Of a DNA stretch of 55,385 nucleotides, positions 26,382 to 35,269 are shown piece by piece. How positions within the stretch are numbered: the first letter of the stretch is position 1; every line of letters begins with the position of its first letter. Made by a program: the position numbers and the translations under genes. The notes beneath the pieces were generated by a model. That model was not told the origin of the DNA. It searched no databases and saw only the letters and a list, made by a program, of their open reading frames with translations. The DNA is taken from assembly GCA_018666775.1 (NCBI GenBank), contig JABIXC010000015.1, positions 1 to 55,385 on the forward strand. The letters run 5' to 3'. Source of the DNA: Rhodospirillales bacterium. Its GTDB lineage: Bacteria > Pseudomonadota > Alphaproteobacteria > SMXQ01.

Positions 26382-27392
26382 CTAGGTCACGTGTTTCCCG
26401 GTAAGGGCCGGGGGGCCGCCATGCCCATTGATGGGCGCGCGACCATTGGCGGTGGCAGAAATGGCGCCCTTATATTCTGTGCAAGGCCCAATGCAGAAGG
26501 TGATCTCGATTTTTTCATTACAACTGTTCATCAACCAATCGGCAATGGTATCCCCGCGCTTGAAAGAAACGCACCGGGTTAAATCTTCTACTTTTTTTTC
26601 AGGCTTTGCGGGCTGGAAATCATGGCGGCTGATATAATTGCTAGACCCGTCTGACCCGTCTGAGCCGCCTGAGCCGCCTGAGCCGCCTGAGCCTATAGAG
26701 CCGCTGTAATTATTGAGCCCTTGGCCATTGGTCGCCCATTTTTCAAGGTTGTTGGTGATGGCCGTGACCCGGCGGTTGGAAAGTGCCGGGGTCTTTTGGA
26801 TGCCCCGGCGCGCCGCCAGTGAGGGTTTATGCCCATGGCGTCTACACTTCGTATCGTATCCGCCGCCTCGTGAGGGCGAAAAATTGGCACGCCCCCGGGC
26901 CTGCCTTTTAAAATAGGCATCACATTTAGCTTTGCCCAAATATTTGGATTTTGAACCTGGCCTGCGTGAATTGCTTGACCTGCGTGAATTTCGCGAATTG
27001 CGCGATGATGTGGAACGACCGCTCTTGGGGCGCCGGTTTTTACTCATGAGGTAATCCGTGTGTTTACTGACAAGGTCTGTCAATGCATCACCCACACCAC
27101 ACATGCAGGCACGCCATTTTTCATGTCCCCGGCCAATTTGGCTTTGGCCACGGCCTCTCTCGCATATTTTCCCCACCTTATTGAGCTCAGCGGCAAATTT
27201 CTTGTGGGTGAAGGTCGCCACGTCATGGGCCGATAATATTCTTTGATACCAGCGCCGGTACACCGAAGGATGTTGGGATTTCCATTTTTGACAACTGGGA
27301 CTTATAGCGGCAGCGGGGCCAGCACTTGTCGCGACCAAAAAAGTCCCTAGCAGACAAAGCAAAAATCCGGTTTTAAAAACGCGTCGCTGCAT
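26382..27392 (-). CDS. Exported Cys-containing Ser/Arg/Gly-rich protein of unknown function
   Basis: A 336-residue protein with no family I recognise. The start at 27392 has GGGAGG at good spacing and yields a signal peptide cut near AGPAAAIS. A first Cys-bearing domain (residues about 30-120) contains CQKWKSQHPSVYRRWYQRIL and CMCGVGD. A disordered Ser/Arg/Asn linker, a basic stretch and a Gly-Gly-Ser linker precede a C-terminal domain with four Cys (CVSFKRGDTIADWLMNSC, CIGPC). Disulfides in the periplasm or outside the cell are likely. It lies 85 bases upstream of the Sel1-repeat gene, so the two probably form an operon. The upstream in-frame extension to 27458 has no ribosome site. Confidence 0.65.
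   Translation of the reverse strand: MQRRVFKTGFLLCLLGTFLVATSAGPAAAISPSCQKWKSQHPSVYRRWYQRILSAHDVATFTHKKFAAELNKVGKICERGRGQSQIGRGHEKWRACMCGVGDALTDLVSKHTDYLMSKNRRPKSGRSTSSRNSRNSRRSSNSRRPGSKSKYLGKAKCDAYFKRQARGRANFSPSRGGGYDTKCRRHGHKPSLAARRGIQKTPALSNRRVTAITNNLEKWATNGQGLNNYSGSIGSGGSGGSGGSDGSDGSSNYISRHDFQPAKPEKKVEDLTRCVSFKRGDTIADWLMNSCNEKIEITFCIGPCTEYKGAISATANGRAPINGHGGPPALTGKHVT
26644..26694 (-). repeat. 9-bp repeats encoding a Gly/Ser/Asp linker
   Basis: Five and a half units of a 9-bp repeat (GACCCGTCT or GAGCCGCCT on the plus strand), encoding GGS and DGS triplets within the exported Cys protein. It is a flexible interdomain linker and a likely site of length change. Confidence 0.85.
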
Positions 27393-27583
27393 TTTATCCC
27401 TCCCGAAAGACACTTTAGCCATCTTTGCCAAATGGCACGACGGACCCTTGATGCGCACTTGAAATCGAAAAATACTAGGCTTTCTGGGTCAATCAGACAA
27501 GTTTGGGCCTGAAATGAAGGGGTTAGCCAGCCGCCCCAGCGTGCGAACGGTAAAACCCGCTTACCCGCAAGGCATTGAAAAGA

Positions 27584-27659
27584 TGGTGGAGCCGAGCGGG
27601 ATCGAACCGCCGACCTATACGTTGCGAACGTATCGCTCTCCCAACTGAGCTACGGCCCC
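27584..27659 (-). tRNA. tRNA-Ala(CGC)
   Basis: A complete 76-nt cloverleaf. The acceptor GGGGCCG pairs with CGGCTCC, giving the G3-U70 pair that identifies alanine tRNAs. Anticodon stem ATACG/CGTAT, loop TTCGCAA (anticodon CGC), T-arm GGTTCGATCC. CCA is encoded. The 235 bases between it and yggT show no further gene I can support. Confidence 0.96.
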
Positions 27660-27894
27660 ACAAAAGTTGGCGGATAATGTGTCTGAGAGATGCCCCTGTC
27701 AAGTATGGCAAACCATCGGATGGGCAATCGGGGCGGCAATATCTTGCCAGAATGCCCAACCAGACAACAAAGGGCCGCAGCGGTGCTTGATTCCCGTTCT
27801 TATCGCCGCTAGGTTTCCCCCCATCACGCACCGTCCATAATATGTGCGGTGAGCCGTCAAAAATTATGAAACCCCAAATGGAGACACGGACCCG

Positions 27895-28173
27895 ATGCAA
27901 TCGCTTTTGATTCTGATTGATACAATTCTGGGCATCTATACGTGGCTTTTGTTCATTTGGGTGATGATGAGCTGGCTGGTGTCTTTCGATATCATCAACA
28001 CCCATAACCGCTTTGTTTATCTGGTCATGGATTTTCTGCATCGCATTACCGCCCCCCTGATCCGCCCCATTCAGCGCATGGTGCCAAGCATCAGCGGCAT
28101 CGATGTTTCCCCCATTATCCTTATTCTGGGCATCTGGTTCATTCGTAATCTGATGCATGAATATCTCTGGTAA
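27895..28173 (+). CDS. YggT-family membrane protein
   Basis: A 92-residue integral membrane protein with two hydrophobic segments (about 4-28 and 65-85). The YggT mark is FVYLVMDFLHRITAPLIRPIQRMVP followed by DVSPIILILGIWF. The family is linked to cell shape, division or osmotic tolerance in different bacteria; its mechanism is not settled. It overlaps the next gene by 17 bases and heads a yggT-yggU-folD operon. Confidence 0.92.
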   Translation: MQSLLILIDTILGIYTWLLFIWVMMSWLVSFDIINTHNRFVYLVMDFLHRITAPLIRPIQRMVPSISGIDVSPIILILGIWFIRNLMHEYLW

Positions 28174-28510
28174 AGACATCGAAGTTACCCCTGTGATCCC
28201 TGTATCCATTTCCAAGACAGGTGATGGGGTTGTCATTCCAGTTCGGGTAACCCCGGGGGCGCGGCGCAACCAGATCATGGGCACCAGGGATGATCCCAAT
28301 GGCACCACGCGGCTTCGGGTCAGTGTCAGTGCCATACCGGAAAATGGCAAAGCCAACACCGCCCTGATTTTGCTATTGTCAAATGCATGGCGGCTGCCTA
28401 AATCCAGTTTTTCCATATCATCTGGGGCTGGCTCTAAACAGAAAACTGTGCAAATTTCAGGGGATCCTGATCACCTTCTTGAACGCATCCATCATGGGGA
28501 AGACAAGTGA
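28157..28510 (+). CDS. DUF167 (YggU) family protein
   Basis: A 117-residue cytoplasmic protein. The DUF167 core is [17 protein letters not shown], then [50 protein letters not shown]. The fold is a small alpha/beta domain of unknown function. It overlaps yggT at its start and folD at its end (GTGA). Confidence 0.9.
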   Translation: MNISGKDIEVTPVIPVSISKTGDGVVIPVRVTPGARRNQIMGTRDDPNGTTRLRVSVSAIPENGKANTALILLLSNAWRLPKSSFSISSGAGSKQKTVQISGDPDHLLERIHHGEDK

Positions 28511-29406
28511 ACGATAAAGGCAGCGCAAGCATCATAGACGGCAAAGGTTTTGCAGCGGACTTAAGGGCCAGAATTGGTGCCGCCGTCAGCCAGATCAAAG
28601 ACAGCCATAACATCACCCCCGGCCTTGCCGTTGTTCTGGTCGGCGAAGACCCCGCCTCTCAGGTCTATGTCCGTAACAAGGGCCGCGCCACCGAGGGTGC
28701 GGGCATGGCTTCTTTCACCCATCAGTTATCCAAAGATATCAGCGAAGATGAATTGCTGGGCTTGATTGCCAAACTGAACAACGACGATGCTGTTGATGGC
28801 ATTCTTGTGCAGTTGCCCCTGCCCAGCCACATTAATTCCGAAACCGTGATTGAAGCCATTGATCCGACAAAAGACGTGGATGGCTTTCACCTGATTAATG
28901 TCGGAAAACTGGCGGCGGGCATGAAAAATGCTTTTGTGCCCTGCACCCCGCAGGGCTGCATCATGATGCTGCGCGACGCGCTGGGGTCTCTTGAAGGGAT
29001 GCATGCCGTGGTGCTGGGACGGTCCAATATTGTTGGCAAACCCATGGCCAGTCTTTTGCTTGCCGAAAATTGCACCGTCACAATTGCCCATTCCAAAACC
29101 AGAAACATTGCGGCTGAGGCCGCGCGTGCAGACATTTTGATCGCCGCCGTTGGCAGGCCCCAGATGATCAAGGGAAGCTGGATAAAGCCTGGCGCTTGCG
29201 TCATTGACGTTGGCATCAACCGGGTTGAAGGGGACAATGGCAAAAAGCGACTGGTCGGCGATGTGGATTTTGATGAGGCCGTCAAGGTAGCGGGCTTCAT
29301 CACGCCGGTTCCAGGCGGCGTTGGCCCCATGACCATTGCCTGCCTTCTGCGCAACACCGTGATTGCAGCATGCCTCCGCGCAGGCATTGATGCCCCTGAA
29401 ATTTAA
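28507..29406 (+). CDS. folD: Bifunctional methylenetetrahydrofolate dehydrogenase/cyclohydrolase FolD
   Basis: Interconverts methylene-, methenyl- and formyl-tetrahydrofolate with NADP. The 299-residue protein has [14 protein letters not shown] with the catalytic Lys, [21 protein letters not shown] (dinucleotide fold) and the C-terminal [18 protein letters not shown]. The start is GTG, overlapping yggU by 4 bases. No riboswitch is visible upstream. Confidence 0.97.
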   Translation: MNDKGSASIIDGKGFAADLRARIGAAVSQIKDSHNITPGLAVVLVGEDPASQVYVRNKGRATEGAGMASFTHQLSKDISEDELLGLIAKLNNDDAVDGILVQLPLPSHINSETVIEAIDPTKDVDGFHLINVGKLAAGMKNAFVPCTPQGCIMMLRDALGSLEGMHAVVLGRSNIVGKPMASLLLAENCTVTIAHSKTRNIAAEAARADILIAAVGRPQMIKGSWIKPGACVIDVGINRVEGDNGKKRLVGDVDFDEAVKVAGFITPVPGGVGPMTIACLLRNTVIAACLRAGIDAPEI

Positions 29407-29474
29407 GCAATTAAGTGGCACAAATGATGGTCTTTCGCTAAGCTGTTTGACAGCAACATCAGGAAGAGGCCGCA

Positions 29475-29684
29475 ATGGATAACAAACGCGCCGTCCCCAT
29501 CGCCCTTGTGGTCATTGGGTTGTTCGCCGTTAATTTCTTTTATCTATCAGACCTGATCATCGTCCACACGTCAGAACCCGGCATCGTCATTGGCTGGCGT
29601 TCTGCTGTTGCCATTGGGGCTGCCAACATCATTTCCATCGTTGGCATTCTGGCTGCCATGAATGGCGGCAATGATGATTCCTGA
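29475..29684 (+). CDS. Small two-helix membrane protein, unknown function
   Basis: A 69-residue protein with hydrophobic stretches at about 8-28 and 45-62, a short linker between them and an acidic C-terminus (GGNDDS). GGAAGAGG upstream is a good ribosome site. It is read just before the NnrU gene (16-base gap) and is probably co-transcribed with it. No family recognised. Confidence 0.7.
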   Translation: MDNKRAVPIALVVIGLFAVNFFYLSDLIIVHTSEPGIVIGWRSAVAIGAANIISIVGILAAMNGGNDDS

Positions 29685-29699
29685 ACAACAGAGCGCATC

Positions 29700-30407
29700 A
29701 TGAGCGCAAGCTTCACCCCCCTGATATCTGCCACCCTTTGTTTTGTCTTGGGGCATTTCATTTTATCCGCACGGCCCATCCGGGATTACCTGATAGAGAC
29801 CCTGAGGCGAAATGGGTTTCTTGGGGTGTATTCAATTTTTGCCGCAACCAGCTTCATCTGGATGAACCTGGCTTATGCCCGCGCCCCCTTTGAAGACCTT
29901 TGGGGTGACCCGACCTGGATCCGGTGGCTGGGAATTATTGCCATGCCATTGGCCACTGTGTTGCTGGCGACCGGCGCCATGACGGCAAACCCGGCAGCCC
30001 TTGGATTTGGGGATCTTTTGGAACAGGGCCGCAAACCCACCGGTGTTCAGAAAATCACCCGCCACCCGGTTCAATGGGCCATTGCCATTTGGGCGGGCAT
30101 TCATTTTCTCGCCAATGGCGATATGGCTTCGGCAATTTTCTTTGGCGGATTTCTAACGCTTAGCATTTTGGGCATGGTGCATATGGAATGCAGAAAACGG
30201 GCTGAAAATGACGCGTTGTGGACCCGGTTTACAGATCAGTCTTCGTTTTTTCCATTCGGGGCCATCATGGCCGGGCGCGTAAAAACCAGCCTGAAAGAAA
30301 TAGGGCCGAACCGCATCGCTGTCGGGATTATACTTTACCTTGTGCTGTTGTTTGGCCACCGCATCGCCATCGATGTGCCGCTGTTGCCACAGTTTTCAGG
30401 AATTTAA
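29700..30407 (+). CDS. NnrU-family membrane protein
   Basis: A 235-residue integral membrane protein with about six helices. NnrU-family marks are [62 protein letters not shown] and an [12 protein letters not shown] helix. It belongs to the isoprenylcysteine-methyltransferase-like membrane fold. NnrU was named from denitrification clusters, but no nitrite or nitric oxide reductase gene is present here. Its stop codon shares bases with the stop of the convergent argG. Confidence 0.9.
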   Translation: MSASFTPLISATLCFVLGHFILSARPIRDYLIETLRRNGFLGVYSIFAATSFIWMNLAYARAPFEDLWGDPTWIRWLGIIAMPLATVLLATGAMTANPAALGFGDLLEQGRKPTGVQKITRHPVQWAIAIWAGIHFLANGDMASAIFFGGFLTLSILGMVHMECRKRAENDALWTRFTDQSSFFPFGAIMAGRVKTSLKEIGPNRIAVGIILYLVLLFGHRIAIDVPLLPQFSGI

Positions 30408-31612
30408 CCGTTCCGTTCTTTAAGCAACCGAAGCCGCAGGGCATTCAGCTTGATGAAGCCCGCCGCATCCCGTTGATCATAGACCGTGTCATGTTCAAAC
30501 GTGGCGTGTTCTTCATCATACAGGCTTTTGTCAGACTTGCGCCCCACCACCATGGCAGAACCCTTGTACAACTTAACCCGAACCAAACCCGAAACATGGG
30601 TCTGGCTGGCATCGACCGCGGCTTGAATCATTTCGCGTTCGGGTGAAAACCAAAAGCCGTTGTAAACCAGTTCCGCATACCGCGGCATCAGTTCATCTTT
30701 CAGGTGCGCCGCACCCCGATCAAGGGTAAGGCTTTCCATCCCGCGTCTGGCTGCCATCAACACCGTGCCGCCGGGGGTTTCGTAAACGCCCCGGGACTTC
30801 ATGCCAACAAACCTGTTTTCCACCAGATCAATCCGGCCAATCCCGTTGGCCCCGCCCAAATCATTCAACCGCGTCAGCAATTCAGCAGGGCTCAACGGTT
30901 CGCCATCAATGGCAATCGGGTCGCCTGCTTTGAATTCAATTTCCACATAGGTTGCTTTATCGGGGGCATCTTCGGGTGCCACAGAACGGGTATACATGGT
31001 GTCATCGGGTTCAACCCAGGGGTCTTCCAATGCCTTGCCTTCATAGGAAATGTGCAACAAGTTTGCATCGGTCGAATAGGGGGCCTCGCCCCGCTTGTCC
31101 CGGGCGATGGGGATCTGGTGATTTTCGGCATATTCAATCAATTTAGACCGTGACGTCAGGTCCCATTCCCGCCAGGGTGCGATGACCTGAATATCAGGCT
31201 TCAACGCATAATAACCCAGCTCAAACCGGATTTGGTCGTTGCCCTTTCCCGTGGCGCCATGGGAAACCGCATCGGCTCCGGTCAGCTCGGCAATTTCGAT
31301 CTGGCGTTTGGCAATCAATGGCCGGGCAATGGATGTGCCCAACAGATAAATGCCTTCGTAAAGCGCATTGGCCCTGAACATGGGAAAAACATAGTCCGCA
31401 ACAAAGGTTTCGCGCAGGTCTTCGACATAGATTTCCTTGATCCCCATGTCTTCGGCTTTTTTGCGCGCGGGCTCTACTTCTTCGCCCTGTCCTAGATCGG
31501 CCGTGAAGGTTACCACCTCGCAGTCATAGGTTTCCTGTAACCAGCGCAGGATCACGGATGTATCCAACCCGCCGGAATAGGCCAGCACCACTTTGTTGAT
31601 TTTGTCGCTCAC
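30404..31612 (-). CDS. argG: Argininosuccinate synthase
   Basis: Joins citrulline and aspartate with ATP in arginine synthesis. The 402-residue length is normal. The N-type ATP pyrophosphatase P-loop is [12 protein letters not shown] at residue 10. Other marks are [22 protein letters not shown]-like [15 protein letters not shown], and [10 protein letters not shown]. The start is GTG. Transcribed alone, tail to tail with nnrU; argH is not in the window. Confidence 0.97.
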   Translation of the reverse strand: MSDKINKVVLAYSGGLDTSVILRWLQETYDCEVVTFTADLGQGEEVEPARKKAEDMGIKEIYVEDLRETFVADYVFPMFRANALYEGIYLLGTSIARPLIAKRQIEIAELTGADAVSHGATGKGNDQIRFELGYYALKPDIQVIAPWREWDLTSRSKLIEYAENHQIPIARDKRGEAPYSTDANLLHISYEGKALEDPWVEPDDTMYTRSVAPEDAPDKATYVEIEFKAGDPIAIDGEPLSPAELLTRLNDLGGANGIGRIDLVENRFVGMKSRGVYETPGGTVLMAARRGMESLTLDRGAAHLKDELMPRYAELVYNGFWFSPEREMIQAAVDASQTHVSGLVRVKLYKGSAMVVGRKSDKSLYDEEHATFEHDTVYDQRDAAGFIKLNALRLRLLKERNG

Positions 31613-31721
31613 GTTCTTATCCGATGTTCTCAGTGTTTAATTTCGGCGGACAATACGCACAAACAGGCCTTCCCTGCAACCACAGCAAACCAAAGGCAAA
31701 AAACCGTCTGATGCATTAGGT

Positions 31722-32849
31722 TCAGGCTGGGGCCGAATCTTTTGCCTGCTGCTGGCTTTTGCGCAACCGTTCGCTTTTGGTTTTAAGCTGGCCACAGGCA
31801 GCCAGAATATCGCGCCCCCGGGGGTTTCGAATGGGGGCCGATAAACCTGCGTCATTAACAATTTCTGCAAATCGGTTGATGGCACCCCGGGTCGAACATT
31901 CATACGCAACGCCGGGCCATGGATTAAAGGGGATCAGGTTGGTCTTGGCTGGAATATCTTTCAGCAACTGCACCAGCGCCCGGGCATCGGCTGGGGAATC
32001 ATTGATCCCCTTCAACATCACATATTCAAATGTAATGCGTCGTGCATTATGGGTGCCCGGATAATCGCGGCATGCCGCCAACAGTTCTGCCAATGGATAT
32101 TTTCGATTGATGGGCACCAGAACATCCCGCAATTCATCAGTAACAGCATGCAGCGACACCGCCAGATTAACGTCGAGTTCTTCGCCGCATCGCGCCATCA
32201 TGGGCACAACACCGGCAGTCGACAGGGTGATGCGCCGCTTTGAAATGGACAGGCCTTCGTGGTCCATGATGATGCGCAACGCCTTTGCGACATTGTCGAA
32301 ATTATAAAGCGGCTCTCCCATCCCCATCATGACAATGTTGGTGATCAGCCGTTCATACGATGGCAATCCCCATTCGTTGATGGCGTCTCTGGCGGCCATT
32401 AATTGGCCAACAATTTCTCTGGCTTCCAGATTGCGGACCAGGCGCTGCGTGCCGGTATGACAAAAAGCACAGTTGAGCGTGCAGCCAACCTGAGAGGAAA
32501 TGCAAAGAGAACCCCGTTCCGCCGCCGGGATATAAACCGTTTCCGCCAATTGGCCGTCTTCGAATTGAAACACCCATTTGCGGGTCGCATCTTCGGATAT
32601 TTGGTCTTCCGTCGGTTTGGGTCGCTCAAGGGAAAACCGTTCCCCAAGACTGGCGCGAAATGATTTTGCCAGCGTTGTCATGTCTTCAAAATTGCGCGTG
32701 CCACGGTGATACACCCAATGCCACAACTGGTTTGCGCGAAATGGCTTTTCCCCGCATTGGGCCATCAGGGCCGCAAATTCATCGCGATCAAGACCCACAA
32801 GGGATGTGAGCGCGCCCTCATTTGAACCTGATGCGGCTTCATCTGTCAT
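31722..32849 (-). CDS. rlmN: Dual-specificity RNA methyltransferase RlmN
   Basis: A radical SAM enzyme that methylates C2 of A2503 in 23S rRNA and A37 of certain tRNAs. The 375-residue protein carries the radical SAM triad in [15 protein letters not shown]-binding [16 protein letters not shown] and the C-terminal catalytic Cys region (DILAACGQL) are present. An N-terminal helical domain ([21 protein letters not shown]) is typical. A good ribosome site (AGGATAAAAC) precedes the ATG. Confidence 0.96.
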   Translation of the reverse strand: MTDEAASGSNEGALTSLVGLDRDEFAALMAQCGEKPFRANQLWHWVYHRGTRNFEDMTTLAKSFRASLGERFSLERPKPTEDQISEDATRKWVFQFEDGQLAETVYIPAAERGSLCISSQVGCTLNCAFCHTGTQRLVRNLEAREIVGQLMAARDAINEWGLPSYERLITNIVMMGMGEPLYNFDNVAKALRIIMDHEGLSISKRRITLSTAGVVPMMARCGEELDVNLAVSLHAVTDELRDVLVPINRKYPLAELLAACRDYPGTHNARRITFEYVMLKGINDSPADARALVQLLKDIPAKTNLIPFNPWPGVAYECSTRGAINRFAEIVNDAGLSAPIRNPRGRDILAACGQLKTKSERLRKSQQQAKDSAPA

Positions 32850-32885
32850 GTTTTATCCTGTTCGGTTTGCCCAAATGAGTGAGCG

Positions 32886-33407
32886 CTATTTAAGGCCACA
32901 GGCCCGATTAATTTTCTTAATCGCCCGGGTAAAGCCCTTCAGGGAATATGTGTCGGTCGTCGTCACACCACTTTTTGATCTGCCAACGACTTTCATTGCA
33001 TTGCCCTTTTTCATGGCGGCGATCAAAACTTTGTCGCTGGCAACATTCTTTGACCATGCCGCGTCTTTGTCTGTGACCAGGGAAAATTTCTTATCCTTGA
33101 TGGAAACGGTGACGGTGCTTTTTAATTTAAAGGTATAGCCCGCCTGAAAATTGACAACGTCACGGTCCTTTTCTTTTGGGCGATGGGTTACAAAAACCAC
33201 CACGTCACCGCGCTTGCGAAATTTGCCGCGCGATCGTCTCGGCTTGCTGACGATATAGCAGCTACGCTGTCCATCCTCGATCAATTTATAGGCATACCAG
33301 ACACCATGCTGGCCAAGAAATGTCTGGCGGTCCGCAGCAGCAGCGCCTGCTGTTGCCGAAACAATTATCGCCAATGTCAACGAAATACATTTCAGAAAAT
33401 TATTCAT
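32886..33407 (-). CDS. Invasion-associated locus B (IalB) family protein
   Basis: A 173-residue exported protein. A signal peptide is cut near AGAAAAD. The IalB-type core follows (GVWYAYKLIEDGQRSCYIVSKPRRSRGKFRKRGDVVVFVTHRP, then the C-terminal YSLKGFTRAIKKINRACG). The family is named from Bartonella but is widespread in free-living alphaproteobacteria, so no virulence role follows. I choose the ATG at 33407 because GGAAGGG lies 6 bases upstream; an adjacent ATG at 33410 and a distal one at 33431 are also in frame. It ends 36 bases upstream of rlmN. Confidence 0.85.
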   Translation of the reverse strand: MNNFLKCISLTLAIIVSATAGAAAADRQTFLGQHGVWYAYKLIEDGQRSCYIVSKPRRSRGKFRKRGDVVVFVTHRPKEKDRDVVNFQAGYTFKLKSTVTVSIKDKKFSLVTDKDAAWSKNVASDKVLIAAMKKGNAMKVVGRSKSGVTTTDTYSLKGFTRAIKKINRACGLK

Positions 33408-33432
33408 CATCGACCCTTCCATATTCTTCAAT

Positions 33433-33975
33433 TCATCTGGCAGTGCGAATTATGGGCCCGCCAGAGACATGGTGGGGCAGTGGCACCGGGTCGCCCCCTT
33501 CCATAACCGGACGTGCGGCAAACCGGCCCAGATTAATCAGCCTGTCATACATGACAACCGCGCCTGCGGTCGCCACATTAATACAAAATTTGGTCGGTAT
33601 TTTGACCGTAAAATCACATCGTTCCAACAATTCCGGCGACAGGCTGCCGCGTTCGGGGCCCAGCACATAGGCCGCTTGGCGGGGATGGCGAAAACTTGGC
33701 AATTCTTCTGCACCATCAACTAATTCAATGCCAACCAGACGGCACGCCGCCGGCAACCCAAGATCACCCACCGTTTCAAATTCATAAAGTGGCACTTCTC
33801 CGGGGGTATTTGAGGTGTCGACGTTGCGGACTTTTCCTCTGGCATTTTCGCGATTGTAAAGCGCATCAATGGTGAAAATGAAGCTCGCCCCGAACCCGTG
33901 GGCCGAGCGAAACAGGTTTCCTGCGTTCATGGGCTTGGACAGGCCCTCTACGCCAATGCCGAAATAACCGCGCAT
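33433..33975 (-). CDS. SpoU/TrmH-family RNA 2'-O-methyltransferase
   Basis: A SPOUT-fold methyltransferase of 180 residues. The start MRGYFGIGVEGLSKPMNAGNLFRSAHGFGASF is typical of this subgroup, with Asn and Arg of motif 1. The trefoil-knot SAM site is AYVLGPERGSLSPELLERCD followed by VKIPTKFCINVATAGAVVMYDRL. The substrate RNA cannot be told from sequence. The start at 33975 matches the family; the frame extends to a TTG at 34020. It lies 25 bases upstream of the IalB-family gene on the same strand. Confidence 0.87.
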   Translation of the reverse strand: MRGYFGIGVEGLSKPMNAGNLFRSAHGFGASFIFTIDALYNRENARGKVRNVDTSNTPGEVPLYEFETVGDLGLPAACRLVGIELVDGAEELPSFRHPRQAAYVLGPERGSLSPELLERCDFTVKIPTKFCINVATAGAVVMYDRLINLGRFAARPVMEGGDPVPLPHHVSGGPIIRTAR

Positions 33976-34121
33976 GGATGAGAGGTTTACCGGATGGAGC
34001 GCGAATGACAAGCCTTTCAAAGGCTTTATTTTGGTATCAAAACGAAAAATCGCCAGAATGCCTTAAAAAAACCAGCACGGGAACACTGGCCCCACACGGG
34101 CATCGGGGTTAAGTTGCTGCG

Positions 34122-35048
34122 ATGTCTGCCCCTGAACCCCCCTTACAGGCCTTTAAAACCCGCTGGAACGCGCTTTCCGCCAATTTACGGGGTGCTGTGT
34201 GGATTATGGTTGCCGCATTGCTGCTGACCGCCATGGGGGGCCTGGTGAAGCAGATCGGCACCGGCCTTGAAACCGTCCAGGTGGTGTTTTTTCGCAGCCT
34301 GATCGGGGCCGTTCTGTTGCTGCCCTTCATGCTGCGGTCCGGCCTTAAGGGGTTCAAGACCAAACGACCGTTCATGCACAGCGCCAGAACCATCGTTGGC
34401 GTGACTGGCATGTTCTGTGTGTTTTATGCCTTTGCCCACCTGCCTTTGGCAGAAACCGTCGCCATTGTATTCTCGCGGCCCCTTTTTGCGGTGGCCCTTG
34501 CCGTGCCGTTTCTGGGCGAGGTTGTCGGCTGGCGTCGGGTCACGGCTGCCATCGTCGGATTTATTGGCGTCTTGATCATGGTTCGCCCCGGCACTGCCGC
34601 TTTTGATCCGGCATCGCTTTATGCTGTCACGGCGGCCTTCACTGCCGGCACCATTGCCATCTTGATCAAAAAACTATCGGCAACTGAGGCCGGCACCGCC
34701 ATCGTCATGTGGTTTTCTGTTGGTAGCGCCGTCATCACCTTTGTCCCCACCCTGATGGTCTGGATATGGCCGACCCCATTGCAATGGGGTCTTTTAGCAT
34801 TGATCGGCGTCATTGGGGTTATTGGACAGACCGCGATGACCTGGGGATTTTCGACCGGGGAAACGTCTTTCGTGGCGCCGTTTGATTATTCCCGCCTGAT
34901 TTTTGCGGCCATCATTGGCTTGTTTGTCTTTAGTGAAATCCCCGACACATGGGCCATAATAGGCGCGATGATTATTGTCAGCAGCGGCTATTACATCGCG
35001 CGCCGCGAAATTGCGCTCTCTCGTGCGCGCAAGCGCGCGGATCAGTGA
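34122..35048 (+). CDS. DMT-family (EamA) transporter
   Basis: A 308-residue inner-membrane permease with ten predicted helices in two EamA repeats. The first repeat contains AALLLTAMGGLVKQIG and VQVVFFRSLIGAVLLLPF; the second contains IMVRPG and AITELA-type segments through QTAMTWGFSTGETSFVAPFDYSRLIFAAIIGLFVFSEIPD. Substrate unknown; relatives export amino acids or other metabolites. Its last ten codons are the first copy of a 34-bp tandem repeat. Confidence 0.9.
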   Translation: MSAPEPPLQAFKTRWNALSANLRGAVWIMVAALLLTAMGGLVKQIGTGLETVQVVFFRSLIGAVLLLPFMLRSGLKGFKTKRPFMHSARTIVGVTGMFCVFYAFAHLPLAETVAIVFSRPLFAVALAVPFLGEVVGWRRVTAAIVGFIGVLIMVRPGTAAFDPASLYAVTAAFTAGTIAILIKKLSATEAGTAIVMWFSVGSAVITFVPTLMVWIWPTPLQWGLLALIGVIGVIGQTAMTWGFSTGETSFVAPFDYSRLIFAAIIGLFVFSEIPDTWAIIGAMIIVSSGYYIARREIALSRARKRADQ

Positions 35049-35150
35049 GGGGGCTCGTGCGCGCAAGCGCGCAGATCAGTGAGGGGGCTCGTGCGCGCAA
35101 GCGCGCAGATCAGTGAGGGGGCTCGTGCGCGCAAGCGCGCGGATCAGTGA
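35020..35150. repeat. 34-bp tandem repeat with stop codon and GC hairpin
   Basis: Copy 1 (35020-35048) is the 3' end of the DMT gene including its TGA. Three further 34-bp copies follow (35049-35082, 35083-35116, 35117-35150) and differ at only one position (A or G after GCGCGC). Each holds TGCGCG-CAAG-CGCGCA or a close variant, a strong GC hairpin, then ATCAGTGA with the stop. Same design as the array at 5212-5315. No spacers and no T-run. Confidence 0.92.
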
Positions 35151-35269
35151 GAGGCGCTTAAATTAGCATTGTAAAATAATTGTGATGATCTGGCGCTGGA
35201 CAGGGATGGGCGTCCTATGGTGATTAAAACAAACACTTTTGACTCCCGCCAAACACAAGGCCAGCAAAC

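Noticed and set aside
27523-28416. 297-residue minus-strand open frame
   Set aside because: It runs through tRNA-Ala and antisense to yggT and yggU, which have clear family matches. Its translation has no family character.
27660-28510. Folate or other riboswitch ahead of yggT-yggU-folD
   Set aside because: No recognisable aptamer core was seen, and folD is read through overlaps from yggT.
32886-33407. IalB-family gene as a virulence factor
   Set aside because: The family is common in free-living alphaproteobacteria, and nothing else here suggests a pathogen.
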